Below, in pieces: positions 15,265 to 23,101 of a DNA stretch of 45,537 nt. A program made the position numbers and the translations under genes. Source of the DNA: JAQVEM01 sp964595565 (GTDB taxonomy: Bacteria > Actinomycetota > Humimicrobiia > Humimicrobiales > Humimicrobiaceae); contig CAZQQX010000014.1 in NCBI GenBank assembly GCA_964595565.1, forward strand, positions 1 to 45,537, in the 5' to 3' direction. The notes beneath the pieces were generated by a model. It was given only the letters and a program-made list of their open reading frames with translations, had not been told where the DNA came from and ran no database searches. The stretch's first letter is position 1; each line of letters starts with the position of its first letter.

Positions 15265-15777
15265 AAAGAAAGATACCATTGTAATTAATTGAACTTAAGA
15301 CCTAATCCTGGTATAAAAATATCCTAGTTTAAAATACTTATTTGGGATTGAACTTTGTCTATTAAGCAAAGCCCCTTCAGCTTTTTTGACACTTGTTGTG
15401 GATTTTTCTTTTATCTTTACCAGAGTCCTATTCCTGATATCCTTAAAGAAATTTTTGTTATTGCCCCTGCTTCCTATAAAAGGGTATGTACCATTCTGGT
15501 ACCAGTATATAAAACCTATTCCAGCTCCAGGACCCAGCAACATCTCTTCTGAGATAGGATTGCCGAAAAGATAATAAATTTTTGCCGGTTAATTAGTATG
15601 GCATTGATAACCATCAGTGCCGGGCAGTTTATAAATGGTTGGATTCCCGAGTGCATTCCTTTCTTTACCTGAGATATTAGAGTTATTGTATTAGCTGTAT
15701 TTCAGTTGGTAAAAATAAGGGATATATATTCATTAATATATTATTTTGTACCAGGAAATCTTAGGTAAATGTATCAA

Positions 15778-15802
15778 TGGCTGTGGAGGCAGGATTCGAA
15801 CC
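15778..15802 (-). repeat. tRNA 3'-end remnant (repeat copy 2)
   Basis: On the minus strand this reads GGTTCGAATCC (a perfect T-loop and stem end), then seven acceptor-stem bases CTCCACA, a G discriminator and CCA. The upstream part of a tRNA is missing: the bases before the T-loop pair with the T-stem at only two positions. It lies 50 bp beyond the 3' end of the intact tRNA-Leu and matches copy 1 at 20 of 23 positions. It is either a remnant of a lost tRNA gene or an attachment-site scar. Confidence 0.55.
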
Positions 15803-15819
15803 ATAAATTATTTATAAAT

Positions 15820-15843
15820 ATATCAATATAAATATCAATATAA
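15820..15843. repeat. two tandem 12-bp repeats
   Basis: ATATCAATATAA occurs twice in perfect tandem, between the tRNA remnant and the 3' end of tRNA-Leu. It is a minor AT-rich duplication with no evident function. Confidence 0.6.
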
Positions 15844-15852
15844 ATCTTAAGA

Positions 15853-15940
15853 TGGTGCCCGAGGCCGGAATCGAACCGGCACGAGGTAAAACCTCAACGG
15901 ATTTTAAGTCCGTTGCGTCTACCAATTCCGCCACTCGGGC
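15853..15940 (-). tRNA. tRNA-Leu (anticodon UAA)
   Basis: This is an 88-nt type II (long variable arm) tRNA with the CCA end encoded. The acceptor stem GCCCGAG (15940–15934) pairs with CTCGGGC. The anticodon stem ACGGA/TCCGT encloses the loop CTTAAAA with anticodon TAA, the variable arm GAGGTTTTACCTC folds back on itself, and the T-loop is TTCGATT. The discriminator A is as expected for leucine. It follows ppx on the same strand. Confidence 0.97.
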
Positions 15941-15958
15941 ATCCCATAAATTTGCTGA

Positions 15959-15964
15959 ATTATA
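15959..15964 (-). promoter_or_regulatory. candidate -10 element for tRNA-Leu
   Basis: On the minus strand this is a perfect TATAAT, 18 bp upstream of the mature tRNA 5' end. No good -35 is seen 16–18 bp further upstream, inside the 3' end of ppx, so the tRNA may also be transcribed with ppx. Confidence 0.35.
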
Positions 15965-15967
15965 TTA

Positions 15968-16912
15968 TCAGAAATCAACCAGGGTGTAAATAATCCCGTC
16001 TAAAATATCTTTCTCACTAACATTAATATATTTATAACCCAGCAGTTCCAGCACCTCTATAATTATTGATACGCCACCAATTATTACATCCGCTCTTCCG
16101 ACATCAACCCCGGCCACTTTTTTCCTATCTTCAAGATTTAGACCGCAAAGAAATTTATATATTTCATCAATCCTTTTGAGGCTCAATACATGCCCGTGTA
16201 TCAAATCACTGTTATATTTATCTAATTCCAGGTCAATTGCAGCAAGAGTGGTTATGGTCCCTGCCACTCCTATTATAGTACTGATATTGAAATTTTTTAT
16301 TTTATTGATAGTGCCATTGACCTTTCCCCTGATATAATAATTCATCTTATTTAATCTTCCTGCATCAGGCACATCTGAATCAATATATTTCTCACTAAGA
16401 TTCACACAACCTATATCCACACTCTCAATAAGGTCCGTGTTACAGTTCATATCACCCAGTATAAACTCGCTGCTTCCTCCTCCAATATCCACAACTAAAA
16501 TTTTTGATTCTGACTTATAATTACTGCGCCCGCTATCCAGACCCATACCCTTAACAGCGCCATAGAAGCTCAGGCGGGCTTCTTCACTCTCCCCCGCAAT
16601 ATCAACACTTATTCCCGAATTTTCTTTCACCATTGATACAAACTCTCTACTGTTTGATGCTCTCCTTAAAGCACTGGTCCCAACAGCCCTGTATTTTTTT
16701 ACACCATTTTTTTTCATTAGCTTAATGTAGGTTATAAGAGTATCCAGAGTTTTTTTAGCTGAATCTTCAGAAATAGTATTATTATCGTTAAGTCCTCTAC
16801 CCAGACGCGTTATTTCCATTTTTCTTTCCAGGGGAAAGAAATTATTCTTACGATAATCTTCTATCAGCAACCTGGTGGAATTGGTGCCTATATCAATAGC
16901 TGCCAGTTTCAT
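15968..16912 (-). CDS. ppx: exopolyphosphatase/guanosine pentaphosphatase family protein
   Basis: This 314-residue Ppx/GppA protein has the ASKHA (actin-like ATPase) fold and removes terminal phosphate from polyphosphate or pppGpp. The phosphate-1 motif AIDIGTNSTRLL (5–16) and phosphate-2 motif VVDIGGGSSEF (about 140–150) are intact, as is GTSALRRASN between them. The C-terminal HD extension of the long E. coli enzymes is absent, which is normal for the short Ppx form of Gram-positive bacteria. It follows ftsB by about 65 bp, and that pairing is common in Actinobacteria. The start has no Shine-Dalgarno. Confidence 0.92.
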   Translation of the reverse strand: MKLAAIDIGTNSTRLLIEDYRKNNFFPLERKMEITRLGRGLNDNNTISEDSAKKTLDTLITYIKLMKKNGVKKYRAVGTSALRRASNSREFVSMVKENSGISVDIAGESEEARLSFYGAVKGMGLDSGRSNYKSESKILVVDIGGGSSEFILGDMNCNTDLIESVDIGCVNLSEKYIDSDVPDAGRLNKMNYYIRGKVNGTINKIKNFNISTIIGVAGTITTLAAIDLELDKYNSDLIHGHVLSLKRIDEIYKFLCGLNLEDRKKVAGVDVGRADVIIGGVSIIIEVLELLGYKYINVSEKDILDGIIYTLVDF

Positions 16913-16977
16913 CTAATATAATTATTATTTAATATTCTTTATAATCAGCGATCGAGCACTAATTTTCAGAACTTCAA

Positions 16978-17406
16978 TCAATCACCTTTTATTTCATTAT
17001 TGTAAAAAAGCTTAATATTCTCCCACAGGTCATAACCAGAATATTCTACTCCACCGGATGATTGGCTGTTGCTTTCAGACTCCATTTTTGATACATCATC
17101 TTCTGTAACTACAGAAACATTGGTCTCATTACCGGTAGTCATATTAAATTGCTTCCTTGCCTCGAGCTCTATAGCCTCTTCCTCATACAAACTTTTCTCA
17201 AGGGCTAAAAGTTCAATATTTTCATTTCTATACCAGTTCAATTTTTCTTCCAGTTCCACAAGTTTTTCTCTCTTTTCAACAATTTCTTTTATCTGATTAA
17301 TCGAGGTTAAGACTGCAACAGCTATAAAAACCAGAAAGATGATTATTGAAATATTTACCTTAGCTTTTCTTGAGAGTCTACTGACTATTTTTACGTTATT
17401 ACTCAT
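16978..17406 (-). CDS. septum formation initiator FtsB/DivIC family protein
   Basis: This 142-residue single-pass membrane protein of the divisome has a basic cytoplasmic N-terminus (1–17), one transmembrane helix (about 18–37) and an extracytoplasmic coiled coil (about 38–80) ending in the family-typical EEAIELEARKQFNM. A Ser/Glu-rich tail of about 50 residues follows. FtsB/DivIC partners FtsL and FtsQ/DivIB in activating septal peptidoglycan synthesis. Its place upstream of ppx and near mazG and eno matches the conserved Gram-positive neighbourhood. The start lacks a Shine-Dalgarno (A-rich leader). DivIC and FtsB cannot be separated by sequence alone. Confidence 0.88.
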   Translation of the reverse strand: MSNNVKIVSRLSRKAKVNISIIIFLVFIAVAVLTSINQIKEIVEKREKLVELEEKLNWYRNENIELLALEKSLYEEEAIELEARKQFNMTTGNETNVSVVTEDDVSKMESESNSQSSGGVEYSGYDLWENIKLFYNNEIKGD

Positions 17407-17652
17407 TTTTTATATTTCTTGCTACTTTTTTATTGTCTGATATCACTTTAAATAATCTTTATAACAGCAGTACAGCCACCTGAAATTAATTTTATATTTA
17501 TATAAATATAACATATTATAAAATAATATCAGTATTTGTAAATTTTGTTAATATTTTATAAATTAACCCAAAAAAAATTAAGTTGTTGTCTTTAATTCCC
17601 AATTCCACTAAAATATCAGGTTATATGTTTTATATATATATTAATTTTATTC

Positions 17653-17658
17653 TATAAT
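17653..17658 (+). promoter_or_regulatory. candidate -10 element for ktrB
   Basis: This is a perfect TATAAT 16 bp upstream of the ktrB ATG. A transcript starting about 7 bp downstream would have almost no leader, matching the lack of a Shine-Dalgarno. No convincing -35 is present in the surrounding TA-repeat tract. Confidence 0.35.
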
Positions 17659-17674
17659 TTAATTTAAGAATACA

Positions 17675-19021
17675 ATGAAAGAAATACCCTTATTTTCTTC
17701 CAGGACTCAAAATAAAATCGCCAGACAGGTTCTACTTGGTTTTGCTACAGCTATACTTACTGGCTCACTTGTTCTCCTGATTCCCCAGATGACCACGGGT
17801 GGAGCAATCAGTTACATAGATGCTCTCTTTACTTCAACTTCTGCTATTTGTGTGACAGGTCTGATTGTTCAGGATACGCCTACTTTCTTTACTGACCTGG
17901 GAAAAATTGTCTTACTTATTTTGATACAGATTGGCGGACTGGGAATTATGACCGTCGGGTCCATCTTTGGATTAATTCTGGGAAGAAAAATACATATCAG
18001 AGATAAATTCTATATAAATACCAGCTTTGGTTCCAGTCAATCATTCAGCGCATCTAAATTTTTTATGGTAATAGCCGGAACAACTTTTACCATAGAATTT
18101 ATTGGATTTATTATTATGACCGCTATCTTTTACTTTAAACACCTGTATACCTTTAAAACATCAATGACTTTCAGCCTGTTCCATACTGTAAGTGCGTTCA
18201 ATAATGCAGGTTTTTCTTTATATTCTAACAGCCTGAAGAGTTTCAGCTCTGATGTCCCGCTTAACCTTATATTCATGTTATTAATAGTACTGGGAGGATT
18301 GGGTTTTCCCGTAATCTCAGAATTAATCACCTTAAAAAAAGTAAGACATCTTTCACTGCACGCTAAAGTGGTGTTATCTGCTACTGCAATTCTTATTTTA
18401 ACAGGAACAGCTATGTTTTTAATTCTTGAATTTAATAATCCGGAATCTATTGCAAATAAATCAGTGTCAACCAGGATTCTGGCCAGCTTTTTTCAGTCAA
18501 TCACATCCAGGACAGCAGGCTTTAATACCATGGATATTGCCAGTTTAAACCCTGCTACCGCCCTGGTCATCATCCTTCTGATGTTTATAGGAGCTTCGCC
18601 GGGTGGCACAGGTGGCGGGATTAAAACTACAACCTTCGTTACTGTTGCCGCAGCAGGCTTGAGGTCTATCAGGAGAAGAAATGAAGTTACCATATTCAAA
18701 AGAAAACTTCCTGCAAGTTTGATTTACAGAGCCCTGACCCTTACCATTGCGGCAATAGTATTAATTATAATATCAACTATCGGGATACTGGCATTTGAAA
18801 ATTATTCCTTAAAAGAAGTGTTATTTGAAGTAGTATCGGCATTCGGTACCGTGGGCCTGAGTACCGGAATTACATCAGCACTTTCTATGCCCAGCAAGAT
18901 AATATTGATAGTGACCATGTTTATTGGTAGAATTGGTATCAGTACTTTATCAGTAGCTATTGCTATCAGGGGTGTGGTAAATAAAATGACATACCCGGAA
19001 GAAAATATAACTATCGGATAA
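17675..19021 (+). CDS. ktrB: potassium uptake protein KtrB/TrkH family
   Basis: This 448-residue membrane subunit of a Ktr/Trk-type K+ uptake system has four M1-P-M2 repeats. The four selectivity-loop segments are visible: ICVTGL (about 58), FNNAGFS (about 166), SRTAGFNT (about 283) and GTVGLSTG (about 389), each carrying the conserved filter Gly. The hydrophobic segment GASPGGTGGGIKTTTF (about 309–324) is the flexible intramembrane gating loop of KtrB. The gating RCK partner follows 4 bp later. Length fits KtrB (about 450) better than long TrkH. There is no c-di-AMP (ydaO) riboswitch that I can see upstream. Confidence 0.93.
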   Translation: MKEIPLFSSRTQNKIARQVLLGFATAILTGSLVLLIPQMTTGGAISYIDALFTSTSAICVTGLIVQDTPTFFTDLGKIVLLILIQIGGLGIMTVGSIFGLILGRKIHIRDKFYINTSFGSSQSFSASKFFMVIAGTTFTIEFIGFIIMTAIFYFKHLYTFKTSMTFSLFHTVSAFNNAGFSLYSNSLKSFSSDVPLNLIFMLLIVLGGLGFPVISELITLKKVRHLSLHAKVVLSATAILILTGTAMFLILEFNNPESIANKSVSTRILASFFQSITSRTAGFNTMDIASLNPATALVIILLMFIGASPGGTGGGIKTTTFVTVAAAGLRSIRRRNEVTIFKRKLPASLIYRALTLTIAAIVLIIISTIGILAFENYSLKEVLFEVVSAFGTVGLSTGITSALSMPSKIILIVTMFIGRIGISTLSVAIAIRGVVNKMTYPEENITIG

Positions 19022-19025
19022 AAAA

Positions 19026-19688
19026 ATGAAAAAACAATTTTTAGTAATAGGTCTTGGAAGGTTTGGCGTAAGCGTTGCCGGAACATTAACTGAATCCGGG
19101 CACAGCGTGGTAGGGATAGACCAGTCTGAAGACAGAATTCAGAGAGTTTCCGAACAAATAGCGGATGTTATAAAATGTGACGCCACAGACGCAGACATAC
19201 TGGAGTCAATGGGTATTCCCGATTATGAAGCAGTAATTGTCTGTATTGGAGAAAAATACATTCAAAATTCAATACTGGTAACTCTGCTTCTCAAAGAGAA
19301 AGGAGCAAAAAAAATAATTGCCAAGGCGGGTACCAGAACACAGGGAAGAGTACTTTCAAAAGTTGGTGCGGATATTATAGTATACCCGGAAAAAGATATG
19401 GGAGAGAGAGTCGCAAGGAGCCTGGTCAGCACCAATATTATTGACTTTCTGAGGGTAAGCTCTGACGTAAGTATAATTGAGATACCCACACCCGAGCTGA
19501 TGGTAGGAAAAACACTGATAGAATTAAATTTGAGAAATAAATACGGGGTTACCATAATAAGTATAAAAAAGAAAAATAATGAAATTATAGCTCCCCCTGA
19601 CATTAACTACAGATTTCAAAAAGACGACGTCCTGACATTAATAGGTGAAGATAAACTCCTGAGAAAACTAAGATTTACAGAAGATTAA
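19026..19688 (+). CDS. ktrA: KtrA/TrkA-type RCK regulatory subunit
   Basis: This 220-residue cytosolic protein gates the KtrB channel. RCK_N (about 1–125) has the nucleotide-binding VIGLGRFGVSVA motif (7–18) and an acidic residue at the end of the second strand (GIDQSED, Asp36). RCK_C (about 140–220) ends in the typical RFQKDDVLTLIGED. Ktr octamers respond to ATP/ADP and, in many Gram-positives, the RCK_C domain binds c-di-AMP. It is translated directly after ktrB with an A-rich spacer rather than a Shine-Dalgarno. It is convergent with pyk, with no clear terminator in the 46-bp gap. Confidence 0.93.
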   Translation: MKKQFLVIGLGRFGVSVAGTLTESGHSVVGIDQSEDRIQRVSEQIADVIKCDATDADILESMGIPDYEAVIVCIGEKYIQNSILVTLLLKEKGAKKIIAKAGTRTQGRVLSKVGADIIVYPEKDMGERVARSLVSTNIIDFLRVSSDVSIIEIPTPELMVGKTLIELNLRNKYGVTIISIKKKNNEIIAPPDINYRFQKDDVLTLIGEDKLLRKLRFTED

Positions 19689-19734
19689 GAAAACATTAAA
19701 TAAAATAATAAATATATCCCTATCCGGTAAAACT

Positions 19735-21198
19735 TTATTCCACTTCTATAACATTTATAAAGTTTGTGCTCCCCGGTTTATTTACCATTACCCCGCCTGT
19801 GATAACAACTTTATCTCCGGTATCCACATACTTAAGCTTTTTTGATACGTCTATGGATTTCTTAATCATGGTGTCAATATTTTTTGCTTTCTCTGTTTTT
19901 ACCGGTATAACACCCCAGCTTATCATTAGCTGTCTCACTATCCAATCGTTGGCGCTCGCCCCGATTATCATACTTTTCGGCTTATTTTTAGAAACCTGTC
20001 TAGCTGTATGCCCTGATTCGGTAGATGAGATAATGGCCCTTGCGTTTAATATTCTTGCAACTTCTACAGCGGCAAAACTTATCGCATCTGTAATAGTTTT
20101 ACGGTAAATTCCTGTTTTCTTTCTCTCAATGGCACTATTTCGTGCCAGTACCTCATAATCCAGCGAGACTTCGGTTTTATTTATTATTTTGACCATCATT
20201 TCCAGAGATTCCAGTGGATACTTACCTATGGCAGTTTCACCTGAAAGCATAACTGCATCCGAACCATCTATTATTGCATTGGCCACGTCACTTACTTCAG
20301 CTCTGGTTGGCCTGGGATTTCTTATCATGGAATCCAGCATCTGTGTGGCGGTTATCACCGGCTTGCCCGCCATATTTGCTTTCTTTATAAAACATTTTTG
20401 AAGATTGGGAATATCTTCAGCATCAATTTCAATGCCGAGATCCCCTCTCGCCACCATAATAGCATCCGCTGAATTTAATATATAATTAAAATTTTTAACC
20501 GCTTCATGCTTCTCAATCTTGGCTATAATCATCGCATGCCCGTTCTTTTTGTGCATTATCTCCCTGATTTTTTCAACATCACCGGCATCCCTGACAAAAG
20601 ACTGTGCTATGAAATCTACTCCCAGCTTTATGCCCAGATTCAGGAATTCTATATCTTTTTCGGTAACCGAATCTGCGCTGATGGTAACCCCGGGTAAATT
20701 AATACCTTTATATGATCTAAGCAACCCCCCTGTTACAACCTCGCAAATAGCAATATTCTCCTGTTTTTTAATTTCAAGTACTTCACACTCAATGAGGCCG
20801 TCGTCAATAAAAATGCTGGAACCTTCTTTAATATCATCAATAAAACTACCGTAAGTAACCTTTACTATGGTGACTATCTCCTTATCAATCCCGGGGTAGC
20901 CCGGAGAATAATTATCACCCGTGGTAAAAATTATCTTCTGCCCCCTGCATAAATTTAAATTATTTTCCAGCCTGCCAATTCTTATTTTTGGACCCTGAAG
21001 GTCTAACATTATTGCGGTATTTTTTTTGAATTCCTGTGAAATTTCCCTTATTCCTCTCACAATTTCGATAACTTCTTTAGAATCACTATGAGAAGCATTA
21101 ATGCGGGCTATATCCATCCCGCGGGTTATCATACGTTTTAGAATCTTTTTATCCCTGGTTGCCGGACCAATGGTACAGACTATCTTGGTTTTTCTCAT
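19735..21198 (-). CDS. pyk: pyruvate kinase
   Basis: This 487-residue enzyme catalyses ADP + phosphoenolpyruvate to ATP + pyruvate, the last step of glycolysis. It has the N-terminal KIVCTIGPATR, the substrate/metal segment AKIEKHEAV with the catalytic Lys, ARGDLGIEI, and ATQMLDSMI followed by PTRAEVSDVANA. The C-terminal allosteric domain ends at about 485, without the extra PEP-utiliser domain of some Bacillus enzymes. Its ATG overlaps the mazG stop (ATGA), so it is the last gene of the parvulin–mazG–pyk string. Confidence 0.96.
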   Translation of the reverse strand: MRKTKIVCTIGPATRDKKILKRMITRGMDIARINASHSDSKEVIEIVRGIREISQEFKKNTAIMLDLQGPKIRIGRLENNLNLCRGQKIIFTTGDNYSPGYPGIDKEIVTIVKVTYGSFIDDIKEGSSIFIDDGLIECEVLEIKKQENIAICEVVTGGLLRSYKGINLPGVTISADSVTEKDIEFLNLGIKLGVDFIAQSFVRDAGDVEKIREIMHKKNGHAMIIAKIEKHEAVKNFNYILNSADAIMVARGDLGIEIDAEDIPNLQKCFIKKANMAGKPVITATQMLDSMIRNPRPTRAEVSDVANAIIDGSDAVMLSGETAIGKYPLESLEMMVKIINKTEVSLDYEVLARNSAIERKKTGIYRKTITDAISFAAVEVARILNARAIISSTESGHTARQVSKNKPKSMIIGASANDWIVRQLMISWGVIPVKTEKAKNIDTMIKKSIDVSKKLKYVDTGDKVVITGGVMVNKPGSTNFINVIEVE

Positions 21199-22034
21199 AT
21201 TATTTCTTTCTTTGCAATCTCCCAGATTTTATCTTTTTCTTCAAGAGATAACTTTTTAAAATTCAAATTCTTTTCTTCGGCATATTTTTCCATAAAATCA
21301 AATCTTTTTATGAACCTCCTGCTGGCCTCATATAAACTTTCTTCGCAATCAATGCCGGTATGCCTTGAAAAATTTACTATAGTAAAAACAACATCTCCTA
21401 TTTCACTGGAAACATTATTTTTACTGCCTTCCTTAACTTCCTGTTTCATCTCGGCGATTTCTTCCTCTAATTTTTTAAACACGCTCATTTTATCGTTCCA
21501 GTCAAACCCCAGCCTTGATGCTCTGGTCTGGATCTCACTGGCAAAATGAAGTGAAGGCAATGATTTCGGTATCCCGCTAAATACAGAAACGGGTTTACCT
21601 GATTTCTTCTTTTTCTCTTTCTTTTTGATTTCTTCCCAGCTGGCCAGTATCTCCTTACTGTCTTTTAAAACAAGTCCCTTAAATACATGAGGATGTCTTC
21701 TTACTAACTTATTTATTACACCACGAAGGACTTCGCTTATGTCAAATTTTTTACTTTCAGCTGCAATCTGGCTGTGAAAAACTACCTGAAGCATCAGATC
21801 GCCCAGCTCTTCTTTTAGTCCTTCGAAATCATCGTTGTCTATACTTTCAACAGCTTCATATGTCTCCTCAATCAAATTCCTTTTTATGGTTTTATGATTT
21901 TGCTCCCTGTCCCATATGCATCCCTCAGGTGACCTCAGCTTTTTCATTACACCCAGCAAGATAGAAAAAAGCTTTTCGCTATCATCTATTTTATCTATGT
22001 TTTTAAGATCATCGGCATCCAATTGAAAATTCAT
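21195..22034 (-). CDS. mazG: nucleoside triphosphate pyrophosphohydrolase MazG
   Basis: This 279-residue, two-domain MazG hydrolyses NTPs or dNTPs to monophosphate and pyrophosphate, a house-cleaning and stress role. Domain 1 (about 25–130) has PEGCIWDREQNHKTIKRNL and the metal motif EETYEAVESI with EELGDLMLQVVFH. Domain 2 (about 165–265) has the second EEEIAEMKQE and EIGDVVFTIVNFSRH sets, so both Mg-binding motifs are intact. A Lys-rich linker (about 133–145) joins them. It overlaps the parvulin gene upstream and pyk downstream by 4 bp each, implying translational coupling. Confidence 0.94.
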   Translation of the reverse strand: MNFQLDADDLKNIDKIDDSEKLFSILLGVMKKLRSPEGCIWDREQNHKTIKRNLIEETYEAVESIDNDDFEGLKEELGDLMLQVVFHSQIAAESKKFDISEVLRGVINKLVRRHPHVFKGLVLKDSKEILASWEEIKKKEKKKKSGKPVSVFSGIPKSLPSLHFASEIQTRASRLGFDWNDKMSVFKKLEEEIAEMKQEVKEGSKNNVSSEIGDVVFTIVNFSRHTGIDCEESLYEASRRFIKRFDFMEKYAEEKNLNFKKLSLEEKDKIWEIAKKEII

Positions 22035-23074
22035 TCGTCCTCTTTTCCGGTATCAGTGTCATTTAAAGTACCCTCTACCCCGGTTAAATATTTAATATCT
22101 GCTTCTTCTATTAAAGAAAAAATGAAATCCTCCCATTTGCTCCCTTTATAAAGGTTAAGCAAATAGATGCTAACCGATTCCTTAACCTCTTCAAATTCCT
22201 GGATATGCTCCTCTTCAATATCATAAACTTTTATAATATGGAACCCGTAATCTGTTTCCACAATATCACTTACTTCTCCTATACCCAGTGAAAATAATGC
22301 CTCCTCAAACTCTTCAACCATCTGGCCCTCACTTACATAACCCAGGTCTCCCCCGTTTTCAGCAGTGCTTTCATCGTCAGAATACTCACCGGCCAGCTCT
22401 TCAAAATCTGAACCACTTTTTAGCTCTGTCTCCACCAGCTCTATTTTCTTCCTGGCTTCTTCTCTTCCCTCCCCGGTCTCTTCAGAATTATCAAGAACCC
22501 AGGGGAACATAGCCAGAATATGAGCTGCCTTTACACTTCTGGGGACCAGAAATAACGTATCTTTATTATCCTCGTAATATTGTTCCACTTCTTCATCGGT
22601 TACAGCGACATTATAGGTTACTTTATCATAAATCCTGCTCCTTAATATCTGGCTCCTTAACTCGTCCTCAAGAAACTTTTTATTTACGCCCAGCTCCTCC
22701 AGCGCCTCCTCAAAATCTTTTTCCGATTCATAGGTATCTATTATTGATTTCATCTGTTCATTTACTTCCTCACCGGTGACAGCAAGGTCATTCTCGTCTG
22801 CATATTTTTCAATCACCCTGACTACAATTAATGAGTCAATTATATTTGCTTCTAATATTTTTAGCTGCTCCTTATCTGAAGCTACCTGCCCGGTTGCATC
22901 CTGGCTTTTTAAAAAATCAACATAAGTGTCCACTTCCTTTTGTTTTATTTTCATTCCATCCACTACTGCTACTGTTTTACTGTAAAAAACAAAAAAATAA
23001 ACAGATATCGCAATCAGGATAACCGCGACGGATATTATTACGTAGATGTAACTCTTCCTTAATCTTATTTTCAA
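22031..23074 (-). CDS. membrane-anchored parvulin peptidyl-prolyl isomerase (PrsA/SurA-like)
   Basis: This 347-residue extracytoplasmic foldase has an N-terminal signal anchor (about 9–31) without a lipobox Cys, followed by a SurA_N-type helical chaperone domain (about 35–165). A parvulin domain (about 180–275) carries KAAHILAMF, EYSDDESTAENGGDLGYVS and YGFHIIKVYDIEE, the His/Asp/Phe positions expected for catalysis. The C-terminus is acidic. It probably helps secreted proteins fold outside the membrane. In the related Gram-positive operons a SurA-like gene sits beside mfd and mazG, as here. Confidence 0.88.
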   Translation of the reverse strand: MKIRLRKSYIYVIISVAVILIAISVYFFVFYSKTVAVVDGMKIKQKEVDTYVDFLKSQDATGQVASDKEQLKILEANIIDSLIVVRVIEKYADENDLAVTGEEVNEQMKSIIDTYESEKDFEEALEELGVNKKFLEDELRSQILRSRIYDKVTYNVAVTDEEVEQYYEDNKDTLFLVPRSVKAAHILAMFPWVLDNSEETGEGREEARKKIELVETELKSGSDFEELAGEYSDDESTAENGGDLGYVSEGQMVEEFEEALFSLGIGEVSDIVETDYGFHIIKVYDIEEEHIQEFEEVKESVSIYLLNLYKGSKWEDFIFSLIEEADIKYLTGVEGTLNDTDTGKEDE

Positions 23075-23101
23075 ATGTTACCTCTTTCTATTAATAAATT
23101 A

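Larger units (their letters stand above)
15265..15852. other. gene-poor region between the lipoprotein gene and tRNA-Leu
   Basis: In these 588 bp I find no convincing gene. A minus-strand open frame at 15295–15543 (82 codons) has no Shine-Dalgarno and no recognisable product; it could be a decayed gene. The right end holds the tRNA-like fragment (15778–15802) and two tandem 12-bp copies of ATATCAATATAA (15820–15843). Confidence 0.4.

Noticed and set aside
15295..15543. Minus-strand 82-codon frame in the gene-poor region
   Set aside because: It has no ribosome-binding site, no recognised motif and no partner; at best a decayed gene.
15820..15843. Tandem 12-bp copies as the start of a CRISPR array
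   Set aside because: Only two copies are present, with no spacers, very AT-rich sequence and no cas genes.
17407..17674. c-di-AMP (ydaO-type) riboswitch before ktrAB
   Set aside because: I could not find the conserved elements; the region is plain AT-rich sequence with a TATAAT close to the start codon.
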